Assembly (NCBI RefSeq): GCF_050003625.1
Contig: NC_134398.1
Span: 199,399,700-199,463,699 of the forward strand
Length of the DNA stretch: 64,000 nucleotides
Origin: Haematobia irritans
Taxonomy: Eukaryota > Arthropoda > Insecta > Diptera > Muscidae
Direction of reading: 5' to 3'
Shown: piece by piece, positions 1 through 10,384 of the stretch
Position numbering within the stretch: the first letter of the stretch is position 1
Layout: each line of letters starts with the position of its first letter
Made by a program: the position numbers and the translations under genes
Notes under the pieces: generated by a model
Databases searched by the model: none
Seen by the model: only the letters and a program-made list of their open reading frames with translations
What the model was told of the DNA's origin: nothing

Positions 1-225
1 GGATCAATTTGTACACAATTATTAGAGGACATATACTAACACCACGTACCAAATATCAAGAGGGTCCGGAGGTAAACTCTAGGGATCGGTTTTTATGGGG
101 GCTACATATAATTATAGACAAATATTGACCAAATTCTGCATGGTTGGTCAATACCAAATTCATACCACATCGGATGACATTTATTCTTCCAAGAGGTTCC
201 GGAGGTAAAACAAATTTTTCTATAC
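1..225 (+). repeat. Family-A DINE-like repeat, internal units (fragment)
   Basis: Holds about one and a half degenerate copies of the 153-bp family-A unit, recognised by GGATCGGTTTATATGGGGG-like and TAACACCACGTACCAAAT blocks. It is cut by the window start on the left and passes into minisatellite on the right. No coding capacity. Confidence 0.75.
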
Positions 226-1560
226 AAATAAAATTGTGACAAAATTTAAAAAAAAAAATTGACACAATTTTCTATAGAAATAAAATTTCGACAAAATTTT
301 CTATAGAAATTTGAGAAAATTTTACACAGAAAAAAAAATTTCACAGAATTTTCTATAGAAATGAAATTTTGACAAATCGCGACTTTAGCATGACAAGGTT
401 CTAAGTGTACACTACATCCCTATTCACTTAGAACCCTGTCATTCTAAGGTCGCGAAATAGCTATAAAATTTTGACAAAATTGTCTATAGAAATAAAACTT
501 TTGAGAAAATTTTCTACAGAAATAAATTTTTGAAACAATTTTCTATAAGAAAAAAATCTATAGAAATAAAATGTTGACCAAATTTGGTGAAAAATTTCTA
601 TAGAAATAAAATTTCGGCAAAACTTTCTATAGAAATAAAATTTTGACCAAATTTTCTATGGAAATAAAATTTTGACCAAATTTTCTATAGAAATAAAATT
701 TTGACAAATTTAAAAAAAAAAAATAAAATTTCGACAAAATTTCCAATAGAAATAAAATATTGACAAAATTTTCTTTAGAAATAAAATATTGACAAAATTT
801 TCTATAGAAATAAAATATTGACAAAATTTTCTATAGAAATAAAATTTTGAGAAAATTTTCTATAGAAATAAAGTTTTGACAAAATTTTCTATAGAAATAA
901 AATTTTAACAAAATTTTCTGTAGAAATAATATTTTGACAAAATTTTCTAAAAAAATAAAATTTCGACAAAATTTTCAATATAAATAAAATATTGACAAAA
1001 TTTTCTATAGATATAAAATATTGACAAAATTTTCTATTGAAATCAAATATTGACAAAATTTTCTATAGAAATAAAATATTGACAAAATTTTCTATAGAAA
1101 TAAAATTTCGACAAAATTTGCTATAGAAATAAAATTTTGACAAAATTTTCTTCTATAGAAATAAAATTTCAACAAAATTTTCTATAGATATAAAATTTCT
1201 GCAAAATTTTCTAAAGAAATAAAATTTTTACAAAATTTTCTATAGAAATAACATTTTGACAAAATTTTCTGTAGAAATAAAATTTTGATAAAATTTTCTA
1301 TAGAAATAAAATTTTGACAAAATTTTCTATAGAAATAAAATTTTGACAAAATTTTTAATAGAAATAAAACTTTGACAAGATTTTCTAAGGAAATAAAATT
1401 TCAACAAAATTTTCTATAGAAATAAAATTTTGACAACATTTTCTATAGAAATAAAATTTTGACGAAATTTTCTAAAGAAATAAAATTTCAACAAAATTTT
1501 CTATAGAAATAAAATTTAAAAAAATGTTCTATAGAAATAAAATTTAAACAAATTAATCTA
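226..1560 (+). repeat. 29-bp AT-rich minisatellite array
   Basis: Tandem units of about 29 bp whose core is TTTTCTATAGAAATAAAATT followed by TTGACAAAA. Each unit contains the 12-bp palindrome TTTCTATAGAAA and an AAAATTTT palindrome. This polarity is called F in other entries; the reverse complement is R. Units differ by substitutions and short indels. A 79-bp palindrome interrupts the array at 377-455. Open frames here are by-products of the repeat: three 29-bp units make 29 codons, rich in F, Y, K and I. Confidence 0.9.
377..455. mobile_element. 79-bp palindromic MITE-like insertion
   Basis: Two 31-bp arms, 377-407 and 425-455, pair with three mismatches around a 17-nt loop. The outer end is TCGCGACTTTAGCATGACA. 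It is much richer in GC than the minisatellite around it and interrupts one unit. No clear target duplication beyond a possible AAA. It looks like a very short foldback MITE; the parent family is unknown. Confidence 0.6.
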
Positions 1561-1606
1561 TATCTGTCCATAAAGCTCGAAAAATAATTGTATAATTTGA
1601 TATTTA

Positions 1607-2886
1607 AACAAATATATACAGTAGTAAATTCGGCCGGGCCGAATCTTAAATACCCACCACCATGAATCAAATTTCAGGGGGGTTTTGATGACAGATATTT
1701 CGCCAAGCAGATCAGCTCAACCAGTACGATTCCCACAGATAAATGTAAAGATTTTACCTATGAAGACTAGATCAGATTCTGAATTTATAAGAACCACTTT
1801 TTGTTTGAGTTTTTGAGGAATCATAAACATCTCTTTTAAGTGTGCAAGAAAATTATGAAATAACGCCTTGATTTGAAATCTAAAGTCTGTGGATGTTCAT
1901 CCCAATTATTTTAATGACTACGAGAAGCAAAATCTGGAAATTTTGCATTCAGTTTCAAGCAATTTTCATGGTCAGTGCGCCTTCTATACCCTCAATAAGT
2001 CAAATCGTTTTATAATAAATAAATAAAAAAATAAAATAAATAATATACACTTTGTTATGCGTCTAAAATGCCAGTATATTTTTAATTTGTGGCAAATCGG
2101 ATAAAAACTACAATTTCTAGAAACCCTAAGGGTTAAATCGGGAGTTCAGTTTTATGGGGGCTATATTCGGCACACCTCTTTATGGTCCTAGAATACCTCT
2201 AGATTTCCAATTACAGGCAAATTGGATAAAAACTACGGATTCTAGAAGCCTAAGAAGTAAAATCGGGAAATCGGTCTATATGGGGCTATATCAAAATATG
2301 GACCGATACTCACCATTTTCGGCACACCTCTTTAAGGTCCTAGAATACCTCTAGATTTCCATTTTCAGGCAAATCGGATAGAAAATACACTTTGTAGACG
2401 CCCAAGAAGCAAAATCGGGAAATCGGTCCATATAGGGGCTATACCAAAACATGGACCGATAAGCACCATTTTCGGTACACTTTTTGATGGTCCTAAAATA
2501 CCTCTAGATTTCCAATTTCATGCAAATTGGATAAAAACTACAAGACCCCAAATCGGGAGGTCGGTTTATATGGGGACTATATCAAAACTTGGACCGATAT
2601 AGCCTATCTTCGAACTTGACCTGCTTGCAAACAAAAGACGAATATGTGCCAAATTTCAGGACGATAACGCCATTATTGAAGGCTGTAGCGTGATTACAAC
2701 AGACAGACGGACAGACAGACAGACAGACATACAGACAGACGGACATGCTTATATCGTCTTAGAATTTCTCCCCGATCAAGAATATATATATTTTTTATAG
2801 TCGGAAATCGATATTTCGATGTGTTACAAACGAAATGACAAACTTATTATACCCCCGTCACCATTCTATGGTGGTGGGTATAAAAA
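1607..2886 (+). mobile_element. Family-B DINE/Helentron-like element, copy B1
   Basis: The left end begins near 1607 (AACAAATATATACAG-like) with the GC hairpin TTCGGCCGGGCCGAA. Then come TACCCACCACCAT (1651-1663), a subterminal block of about 300 bp shared with 44590-44855, degenerate 153-bp family-B units (about 2050-2640), a GACA/GACG microsatellite (2700-2750), and the right end ATGGTGGTGGGTA (2868-2880), a perfect inverted copy of 1651-1663. No transposase. Assignment to DINE-1/mini-me-like Helentron derivatives is inference from the GTCY microsatellite and end structure. Confidence 0.65.
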
Positions 2887-3290
2887 ATATTCTGTAGATA
2901 TAAAATTTTGACAAAATTTTCTATAGAAATAAAATTTTCCAAAGTAAATTGTTTGCTATTTTTTTTTGTGTAAAATTTTCTCCAAATTTTGGTTTTAGTG
3001 TTATTTTTGGCTTGAGTGTCAACCTTCCCACGTGCCAAATTTCAATCAGATCGGATGAAGTGTCCGTTTTCAGGAGGTTCCAATAGCCAAATCTAGTGAT
3101 CCGGGGATATACCTAAAAGTGGTGCGATATGGGGCAGTTGCAATTTAATACGACCTACATGAATAACAACGGTTTGAGCCATGTTTCAAGCCAATAGTTA
3201 GCGTGATTTCAATCGACAGACGGATGTTCCGACATAGCTAATTGGACTCAAGATTTCACTACGACAATGAATATGTAGAGGGTGGTTGAT
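2887..3290 (+). repeat. Short minisatellite run plus degraded family-A right part
   Basis: About two F-polarity 29-bp units (2887-2945) are followed, after a short unassigned stretch, by a diverged family-A tail (about 3015-3285). The tail keeps CGACCTACATGAATAACAA, AGTTAGCGTGATTTCAA and a remnant GACAGACGG. Confidence 0.55.
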
Positions 3291-3394
3291 ACTAATGCAA
3301 CAAAGCATTTATTTTTTTTATTTATTTTTTTGTTCAAAAGCAAAAGATTTCGGAAATAAAATAAAATTTCATAATTATTTTAAATTTGTTTGAA

Positions 3395-3818
3395 TTTGCC
3401 ATTTTTGACAACCTTACTCTCCCAAATGCCCCGGGCGTAAGACTCAAACGACTTGAGGTCCGGAGATTTTGGTGGTCATTGTGCGATCGAAATGAAGCTC
3501 CGAACCTGCTTTTTCAGACATGAGTGCTTGTGGTGGATTCCTGTTGGTTTGTCCACTGTCTGTAGCCGATATGTTTGTCTGTCCAGGGCTTCAATAACCA
3601 TCGTCCGTTGCTCCGATCCTACTATTACCTTCGGCGGCGCTTGAGTTTTGGGATCTCATCTTAGAAACCCAAATTCCGTAACCAAGCGACTCCTTGGCTA
3701 TTTCCAGTTGAACTTTTTTTCGGTGAGCACTTGCATTTGTTTTAACTTCAACGAATTTAGTTCGCTATATGTTTAGCTTACGAGCTCGTTTGCTACCAAT
3801 ACGACGTGTATTTCGATT
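3395..3818 (-). pseudogene. Tc1/mariner-superfamily transposase relic
   Basis: Read on the minus strand, one frame gives recognisable pieces of an IS630/Tc1/mariner DDE transposase broken by several stops. Near 3818 there is an HTH-like piece (NRNTRRIGSKRARKLNI). The C-terminal catalytic region has the strings CLKKQVRSFISIAQ, a stop where W is expected, then PPKSPDLKSFESYARGIW ending near 3410. SPDL is the usual lead-in to the third catalytic acid. The central segment with the first catalytic Asp is missing. Surrounding TIRs are not recognisable. It is an old dead copy, probably related to the relic at 25436-25686. Confidence 0.6.
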
Positions 3819-4865
3819 AAATGCTGCCCTTAGTTTTAGGATCATGTTTGGTGTTGTTACCGTGGTTTTCGTCCACTTTTTGGATGCGATGTAACAGTGC
3901 CTATATTACGGTAACGAGCAATGGGACGATAAATAAACGATTTCTTAAAATTTATATGCTAGAGGGCCCCTTATGGTTTTCCAATCTAATAAAAAACAAT
4001 CACATTGTCACGCTTAAATTCTATAAAGTGTTACAGGGTATAATACGGTCGACCTTGTCTAGCTTCAACATTTTATTACTGTGTTTTTTTTTAGTAAGAA
4101 CCCCACTATAAATTTTACAACAAATATAGATTCACATTTGCCTCAAAAAAAAAAAAAAAAAAAAAAACAGAAACAAAGTTTGACATTTATATCCCCTCTA
4201 CCCAATAAATACAAAAAAGCCCAACTAAAATCCCTAATGCCTTAACCACATTTTAACAACGTTACTCTCATTCAAATCATCAACCAACAAAAAAGGGTTA
4301 AAAGATACTTAAGATGTAATTGAGCTGAATTTTATCTCCAACACGATTAAGATTTTCCCAGGGTATTCTAAGTATTTTGCTCTTAAGCCTACCCTAGATT
4401 ATGATATGTTTTAGAGAGGAGATTTCACAAAACAGATGTATTATAAATACCGAACAAAGATGAATGGCGTAAATATCACTAGGATGTAATTTCACATTTG
4501 GCAGTGGTTTCATTGAAGTCTAATCTTTAGAAATAATATTTATTAAGGGAAGTATTATCTCCACTTTTCGTTAGAGAATAACTACTGGGTAACCAAAGGA
4601 GTACAAAGGGTCAAGAAAAACCAACTGGGATCTAAAAAAGTATTATGTTTACTCAGTTAATTTTTATAGGTCCATGTATAAATTGAAAGAAATCAAAATC
4701 AAGTTTATTTTTCTTTACACTCAGAAAACGTAAAACAAAACAAATGGCGTGGGGCAAACTATACCATATCGTAAACTTACGGAATTAGTAAACCTAAGCA
4801 ATTAGGAGGTATAAATTTGCGAGGTTCATCTAAATCGCATTCGATGTATTATATTCCTGTGTCCA
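3819..4865. other. AT-rich stretch with no gene seen
   Basis: No supported coding region. It contains a poly(A) run near 4146-4166. It could be host intergenic or intronic DNA or decayed repeat. Confidence 0.5.
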
Positions 4866-4869
4866 ATGT

Positions 4870-5216
4870 GTGAGTGTGTAAATAGTGAAACCTATTTATG
4901 GGAGATGTACCTAAATCTGAAGCGATTTCGATGAAATGTTGCACACTTAAAGTGTGGTGAATTTGTCACCGATCGCAAATGACGAAGTGCAAACTGAACC
5001 CATATATAGAAATCGGTTGATAATTGCGATCGAAAGCCTGCGAACAATAAATACAAGGACAGACGGAAACCAAGGGGTAGATCGACTGAGGATGTGATTT
5101 TAAGTCGATCGATATATATTTTTGTCGTGTCTAAAATCAATATTTTAGGTAGGTCAAATTTTTGGCAGATCAAAGTTATTATACCCTGACCACTATGTGG
5201 GTTAGCGTATAAAAAG
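4870..5216 (+). repeat. Right half of a fourth DINE-like family (family E)
   Basis: Follows the shared plan: ACCTAAATCTGAAGCGATTTC resembling family D, a GACAGACGG remnant near 5073, GTCGATCGATATA, then the right end ATACCCTGACCACTATGTGG and GCGTATAAAAA. Units are too degraded to count. A family-A left end follows after about 25 bp. Confidence 0.5.
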
Positions 5217-6544
5217 TGTGGGTAATATATTCAAATTTATAACAAGTATATGCGGCCGTAAGTTTGGCCAGGCCGAATCTTATGTACCATCCTCCATCGA
5301 TTGCGTAGAAACTTCTACGAAATACTGTCATCCACAATCGAATTACTTTGGTTGTGGTATCTTAAAACTTCTTATCACCGTTTTCTAAATTGTGATTTAG
5401 TCCATATGTGGTATATATAGACAAAAAAGGTATGTCTAGGTAAGTCTACAAATAATTACGAATCGATATGGACTTTTGCACGGCACGTAGAGAGCCAGAA
5501 TTGAAATATGGGGGTCGCTTATATGGGGGCTATATACAATTTTGAACTTGATATGGACCAATTTTTGTGTGATTGGGGATCGATTTATCTGTGGGCTATA
5601 TATAACTATAGACCGATATGGACCTAGTTAGGCACGGTTGTTATCGACCATATACTAGCACAATGTACCAAATTTCAACTGACTCGGATGAAATTTGCTT
5701 CTCCAAGAGGCTCCAAAACCAAGTCTCGGGATCGGTTTATATGGGGTCTATATATGATTATGGGCTGATATGGATCACTTTTGGCATGGTGGTTAAATAT
5801 CATATACTACCACGACGTACCAAATTTCAACCTGTTCGGATGAATTTTGCCTCTCCAAAAGGCACCGGAGGTAAAATCTAGGGATCGGTTTATATGGGGG
5901 CTATATATAATTATGGACTGATATGAACCAATTCCTGCAGGGTTGTTGGATACCATATCCTAACACCACGTACCAAATTTCAACTGAATCAGATGAGTTT
6001 TGGTCTTCCAAGAGGCTGCGGAGGTCAAATATGGTGATCGGTTTATATAGGGGCTATATATAATTATGTACCGATTTGGACCAATTTTTGCATAGTTGTT
6101 TGAGACCATATACTTACACCATGTACCAAATTTCAGCCTGATCGGATGAAATTTGCTTCTCTTAGAGGCTCCTCAAGCCAAATCGGGGGATCGGTTTATA
6201 TGGGGGCTATATATAATCATGTACCGATGTGGACCAATTTTTGCATGGTTGTTAGAGACCATATACTTACACCATGTACCACATTTCAGCCGGATCGGAT
6301 GAAATTTGCTTCTCTTAGAGGATTCGCAAGCCAAATTTGGAGGTCCGTTTATATGGGGGCTATACGTAAAAGTGGACCCATATGGCCTATTTGCAATACC
6401 ATCCGACCTACATCAATAACAACTACTTGTGCCAAGTTTCAAGTCGTAGCTTGTTTCGTTCGGAAGTTAGCGTGATTTCAACAGACAGACGGACGGACGG
6501 ACATGCTCAGATCGACTCAGAATTTCAACACGACCCAGACTATA

Positions 6545-7463
6545 AAGGGTGGTTAAAATTTCAAGGGCCGATGTTGAATGTGAACCACACCTAAACGCCA
6601 AGTTTTTTTCCGAATTTTATTTGACATTTCTCTATTTCAGACTTACTCAATTTGAACCATGGAGAGATACACAATCCAACAACGTCTTAAATGATTCCAA
6701 GAAATGGCAACAGTGGATGATCAATTTTCGAGGAAAATCTTCAGTGATGAGGCACATTTTCACCTCAGTGAATTCGTCAATAAACAGAATTGCCGCATTT
6801 GGGCGAATGAGGATCCAAGAGTGATTGTCGAAAAACCAATGCACCCACAAAGAGTGACTGTTTGGTGCTGTTTATGGGCTGGCGGCATCATCGGGCCGTA
6901 TTTTTTCCAAAATGAGGCCGGTCAGGCAGTTACTGTGAATAGTGTTCGCTATCGTGAGATGATAACGAACTTTTTACGGCCCGAATTGGAAGATATCGAT
7001 GTGGACGATATGTGGTTTCAGCAGGACGGTGCCACTTGCCACACAGCTAACGAAACAATAGCTCTTTTGCGCAACAAATTCAATGGCCGTGTTATCTCAC
7101 GTAATGGCGATGTCAATTGGCCGCCAAGATCATGTGATTTGACACCGTTTGACTTTTTTCTTTGGGGTTATTTGAAAGAAAAGGTGTACGTCGATAAGCC
7201 AGCAACAATTCAAGAGCTAAAGGATGAGATAATTCGGCACATTAATGGCATAGAACCTCCATTATGCCTCAGCGTCATCGAAAATTTGGACCATCGGATG
7301 AAGGTGTGCCACCGAGGTCGCGGCGCCTATTTGGCCGATATTTTGTTCCATACATAATTGAATAATACCAATATATCATAATAAAATAAAAATACAATAA
7401 TTTCCTAAATAGTTTGTATTTTATGCAAAATCAACATCGGCCCTTGAAATTTTAACCACCCTT
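6545..7463 (+). mobile_element. Deleted DD41D mariner-like element
   Basis: Bounded by terminal inverted repeats beginning AAGGGTGGTTAAAATTTCAA that match perfectly over about 32-33 bp (6545-6577 and 7431-7463). TA target duplications flank them at 6543-6544 and 7464-7465. Intact family-A copies show the uninterrupted sequence at this site. The element is short because most of the transposase N-terminal coding region is gone, so it is non-autonomous; the TIRs look intact. Confidence 0.9.
6659..7357 (+). pseudogene. Internally deleted DD41D Tc1/mariner transposase
   Basis: A DDE transposase remnant; in intact relatives it binds the TIRs and does cut-and-paste at TA. The start at 6659 gives ten further residues (MERYTIQQRLK), then TGA at 6692-6694. 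The same frame continues as 217 residues from ATG 6704. Counted from 6704, the catalytic acids are D15 (FSDEAHF), D108 (QQDGATCH) and D150 (LTPFDFFLWGY), 41 residues apart, which fits the DD41D group (rosa/Visitor type). The usual helix-turn-helix domains, roughly 110 residues, are deleted, so this copy cannot recognise DNA. The rest of the catalytic domain is uninterrupted, suggesting a fairly recent loss. Confidence 0.88.
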
Positions 7464-7555
7464 TACTTTATGGGGTCTTAGAGCAATATTTCGATGTGTG
7501 ACAAACGGAATGACAAAATTAATATACCTCCATCCTAAGGTGGAGGGTATAAAAA

Positions 7556-7984
7556 TCGGGCAATATATGTAAGTTAGTGTTATATCTTAATCTGAATGTG
7601 ATATTTGAGTAAGATCGATTTATAAATAAGGATATTACGGATATTACAAATTTCAGCAAATAAGGCGATACATATATATGAGAGCTTTAAGCAAATCTGA
7701 GCCGATTTCGATTACTGATCGCAGGTTAGTTGATGCTATAAAAATTAAATTTTACCAGCTCCGGCAAAATAATAATAAGGGGTATTATGGCCTAATAAAT
7801 AAGGGTGTTATAGCCTAATTTGGACAAATCGGGCAATACATATATATTAGAACTATATGTAACTCTGAACCAATTTCAGACTGGAAGAGGGCTGAAAAAT
7901 GTTAAATTTGACGATCGGTTAGTAAATAAACTCTCTTTTTCTTTATCCCCCTCATATTTATTATATCCTACATTAACTCATTTT
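7556..7984. other. Degraded DINE-like sequence, no gene
   Basis: Contains two related phrases (GGGCAATATATG and GGGCAATACATATATA) and ACTCTGAACCAATTTCAG, which recall family-D units. Otherwise unassigned. No coding region seen. Confidence 0.35.
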
Positions 7985-8450
7985 GTCCTATTTCTCAGCT
8001 AAAGGTTTGTGATCACTCTGCCACGTGTTTCTTTATTTTCCTCCTTCTATCCAATTTCTGAGATAGAGGTGGGCTATTACTCCAGACACATTTTCCTCCA
8101 TCTATCCTATTCCTAAGCAAAAGGCGTGCGATCTCTCTAAGCACGTTTTCCTCTATATTCCTCATTCTATCCTATTCCTCAGCTAGAGGTGTGCGATCTC
8201 TCTAGCCACATGGTTTCCTCTTTTTCAACCTTTCCTATTCCACAGATAGAGGTGTGCGATCATTCTGGCCACGTGTTCCTTCATTTTCCTCCTTCTATCC
8301 TATTCATCAGCTAGCGGTGTGCGATCTCTCTAGCCATGCGCTCTCCTCTTCTTCATACTCTCTTATTTCACGGCTAGATGTGTGCTATCACCATGTGGTC
8401 GTCATTCTATCATATTCCCCAGCTAGAGCTGTGCGTTCACTCTACCTACA
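7985..8450. repeat. Degenerate 64-bp tandem repeat, about eight units
   Basis: The core CAGCTAGAGGTGTGCGATCT recurs near 7998, 8060, 8117, 8181, 8243, 8309, 8373 and 8421, spaced 57-66 bp. Between cores are CCACGTG-like and TCCTCCTTCTATCCTATTCC blocks. It is pyrimidine-rich and visibly diverged between units. It does not resemble the 29-bp or 153-bp repeats. Confidence 0.7.
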
Positions 8451-8771
8451 TGTTGACCGAAATCTCACTTTCCGTCTGACACCACCAAAGACTTACGGGA
8501 GTAGCGTTAAACTCTCCACTCACCCACGACATCACAGCCACAGGAGAGGCGATGAATTGCCTGACAAGATTCGAGCAAGTTGAGGACCGTCAGGTCTTGC
8601 CTCACCGCATCCAGAGATCCACAACCCGTCATAACCGTACAGAAATCTAACGCTATCGTCTTCACCTATAAAAGCCTACCTTTGTAAAATAAAATTTCTC
8701 ATGACAATAAATCCTATTAGCTTAAAATCGAAATAACCGTGCCTTCTCCTTATCTCAGTCTAAATAATACA
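8451..8771 (+). other. LTR-like patch with TATA box and polyadenylation signals (uncertain)
   Basis: A stretch of more balanced base composition begins TGTTGACC and ends near ATAATACA. It holds a TATAAAAG box (8667-8674) with AATAAA at 8688 and 8706, an arrangement seen in short-R LTRs. I see no primer-binding site, no second LTR and no target duplication, so a solo LTR or a chance promoter-like sequence are both possible. Confidence 0.25.
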
Positions 8772-9083
8772 TTTTTTTGACGTACACCGGGTTCTCTGAT
8801 TAGCACCCCAGCCAGAGTCGAGAAAATCCGTCGTTACTGGTATAAAAACTCCCTTGGAAGTGAAATTTAACCAAAATTTAGAAAGAACTATTTTGTAATG
8901 GGCATGTACAAATGTAAAGTCATGGCTCATGACTATGGAAGAATATTCCATAAACAAATACGATGTAGCCCATAAACAAACTCTAGCTAACATCCTATTA
9001 AGCATAGATATACATCAACCGATTTTGGTCTATTCACCACAAAATCAATCATCTTATTAATACAGATATTATTGATTTATTAG
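8772..9083. other. No gene seen
   Basis: Unique-looking sequence between the LTR-like patch and the mariner. No supported coding region or repeat. Confidence 0.4.
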
Positions 9084-9085
9084 TA

Positions 9086-10382
9086 ACAGGTTGGCTGATA
9101 AGTCCCCGGTTTAACAAAGAAAAACACATTTTTTGTGCAAAATTCGTTTTTATTATTCAACATAGTTCCCTTCAAGAGCGATACTACGATTATAACGACC
9201 TTCCAATATTTTGATACCATTTTGGTTGTACTCCTTCGGTTTTGCCTCAAAATAGGCCTCAGTTTCGGCGATCACCTCTTCATTGCAGCCAAATGTTTTC
9301 CCTGCGAGCATCCTTTTGAGGTCTGAGAACAAGAAAAAGTCGCTGGGGGCCAGATCTGAAGAATACAGTGGGTGGGGAAGCAATTCGAAGCCCAATTCAT
9401 GAATTTTTGCCATCGTCCTTAATGACTTGTGGCACGGTGCGTTGTCTTGGTGGAACAACACTTTTTTTTTCTTTATATGGGGCTATTTTGCCGCGATTTC
9501 GACCTTCAAATGCTCCAATAACGCCATATAATAGTCACTGTTGATGGGTTTTCTATTCTCAAGATAATCGATAAAAATTATTCCATGCGCATCCCAAAAA
9601 ACAGAGGCAATTACTTTGCCAGCGGACTTTTGAGTCCTCCCACGCTTCGGAAACGGTTCACCGGTCGCTGTCCACTCAGCCGACTGTCGATTGGACTCAG
9701 GAGTGTAGTGATGGAGCCATGTTTCATCCATTGTCACATATCGACGGAAAAACTCGGGTGTATTACGAGTTAACAGCTGCAAACACTGCTCAGAATCATC
9801 AACACGTTATTGTTTTTGGTCAAATGTGAGCTCGTGCGGCACCCATTTTGCACGGAGCTTCCACATATCCAAATATTGATGAATGATATGACCAACACAT
9901 TCCTTTGATATCTTTAAGGCCTCTGCTATCTCGATCAACTTCATTTTACGGTCATTCAAAATCATTTTGTGGATTTTTTTTATGTTTTCGTCGGTAACCA
10001 CCTCTTTCGGGCGTCCACTGCGTTCACCGTCATCCGTGCTCATTTCACCACGCTTGAATTTTGCGTACCAAGCAATTATTGTTGATTTCCCTGGGTCAGA
10101 GTCCGGAAACTCATTATCAAGCCAAGTTTTTGCTTCCACCGTATTTTTTCCCTTCAGAAAACAGTATTTTATCAAAACACGAAATTCATTTTTTTCCATT
10201 TTTTTTTTCCAAAATAACAAAAGTTGCTTCGCAAAAGACGCTCTATCTCACAAACTAATTGACTTACAGACGTCAAATTATGACACGAATCATTTGAAGG
10301 TTGGTACTATATAAAAATAATATGCATTTTATACTAGCGATGCCATCTAAGTGTCAGACCGGGGACTTATCAGCCATCCTGT
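9086..10382 (-). mobile_element. Full-length mariner element (DD34D, irritans/Himar-like)
   Basis: 1,297 bp, the usual mariner length. The TIRs begin ACAGG(T/A)TGGCTGATAAG and match at 27 of 30 positions. TA target duplications lie at 9084-9085 and 10383-10384. The transposase runs on the minus strand across nearly the whole element. The ends look usable in trans; the gene has two stops. Confidence 0.93.
9153..10199 (-). pseudogene. Mariner transposase with two in-frame stops
   Basis: A single frame of 348 codons starts at ATG 10199 (MEKNEFRVLIKYCFLKG), where mariner proteins normally begin, and ends at TAA 9153-9155. The paired helix-turn-helix domains occupy about residues 1-115, with the GRPK linker. 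Catalytic acids are D158 (TMDETWLHHY), D252 (HQDNAPCH) and D287 (DLAPSDFFLF), 34 residues apart, so DD34D. TAA at codon 131 (9807-9809) follows WVPHELTFDQKQ, and TAG at codon 239 (9483-9485) lies before the HQDNAP motif. There is no frameshift. YSSDL replaces the usual YSPDL. The copy cannot make full-length protein. Confidence 0.92.
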
Positions 10383-10384
10383 TA

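Larger units (their letters stand above)
5241..7555 (+). mobile_element. Family-A DINE/Helentron-like element, copy A2, with nested mariner-like element
   Basis: The left end AACAAGTATATGCGGCCGT is followed by a degraded GC hairpin (TTTGGCCAGGCCGAA), a subterminal block, about five 153-bp family-A units (5560-6360), the tail ACATCAATAACAACTACTTG, a GACAGACGGACGG microsatellite (6481-6500) and the right end GGTGGAGGGTATAAAAA. A 919-bp mariner-like insertion splits the tail at 6545-7463. Without it the copy is about 1.4 kb. It encodes no protein of its own. Confidence 0.7.

Noticed and set aside
3453..4111. Plus-strand open frames of 63 and 96 codons
   Set aside because: The first is the shadow of the minus-strand transposase relic at 3395-3818; the second lies in unassigned AT-rich DNA with no domain.
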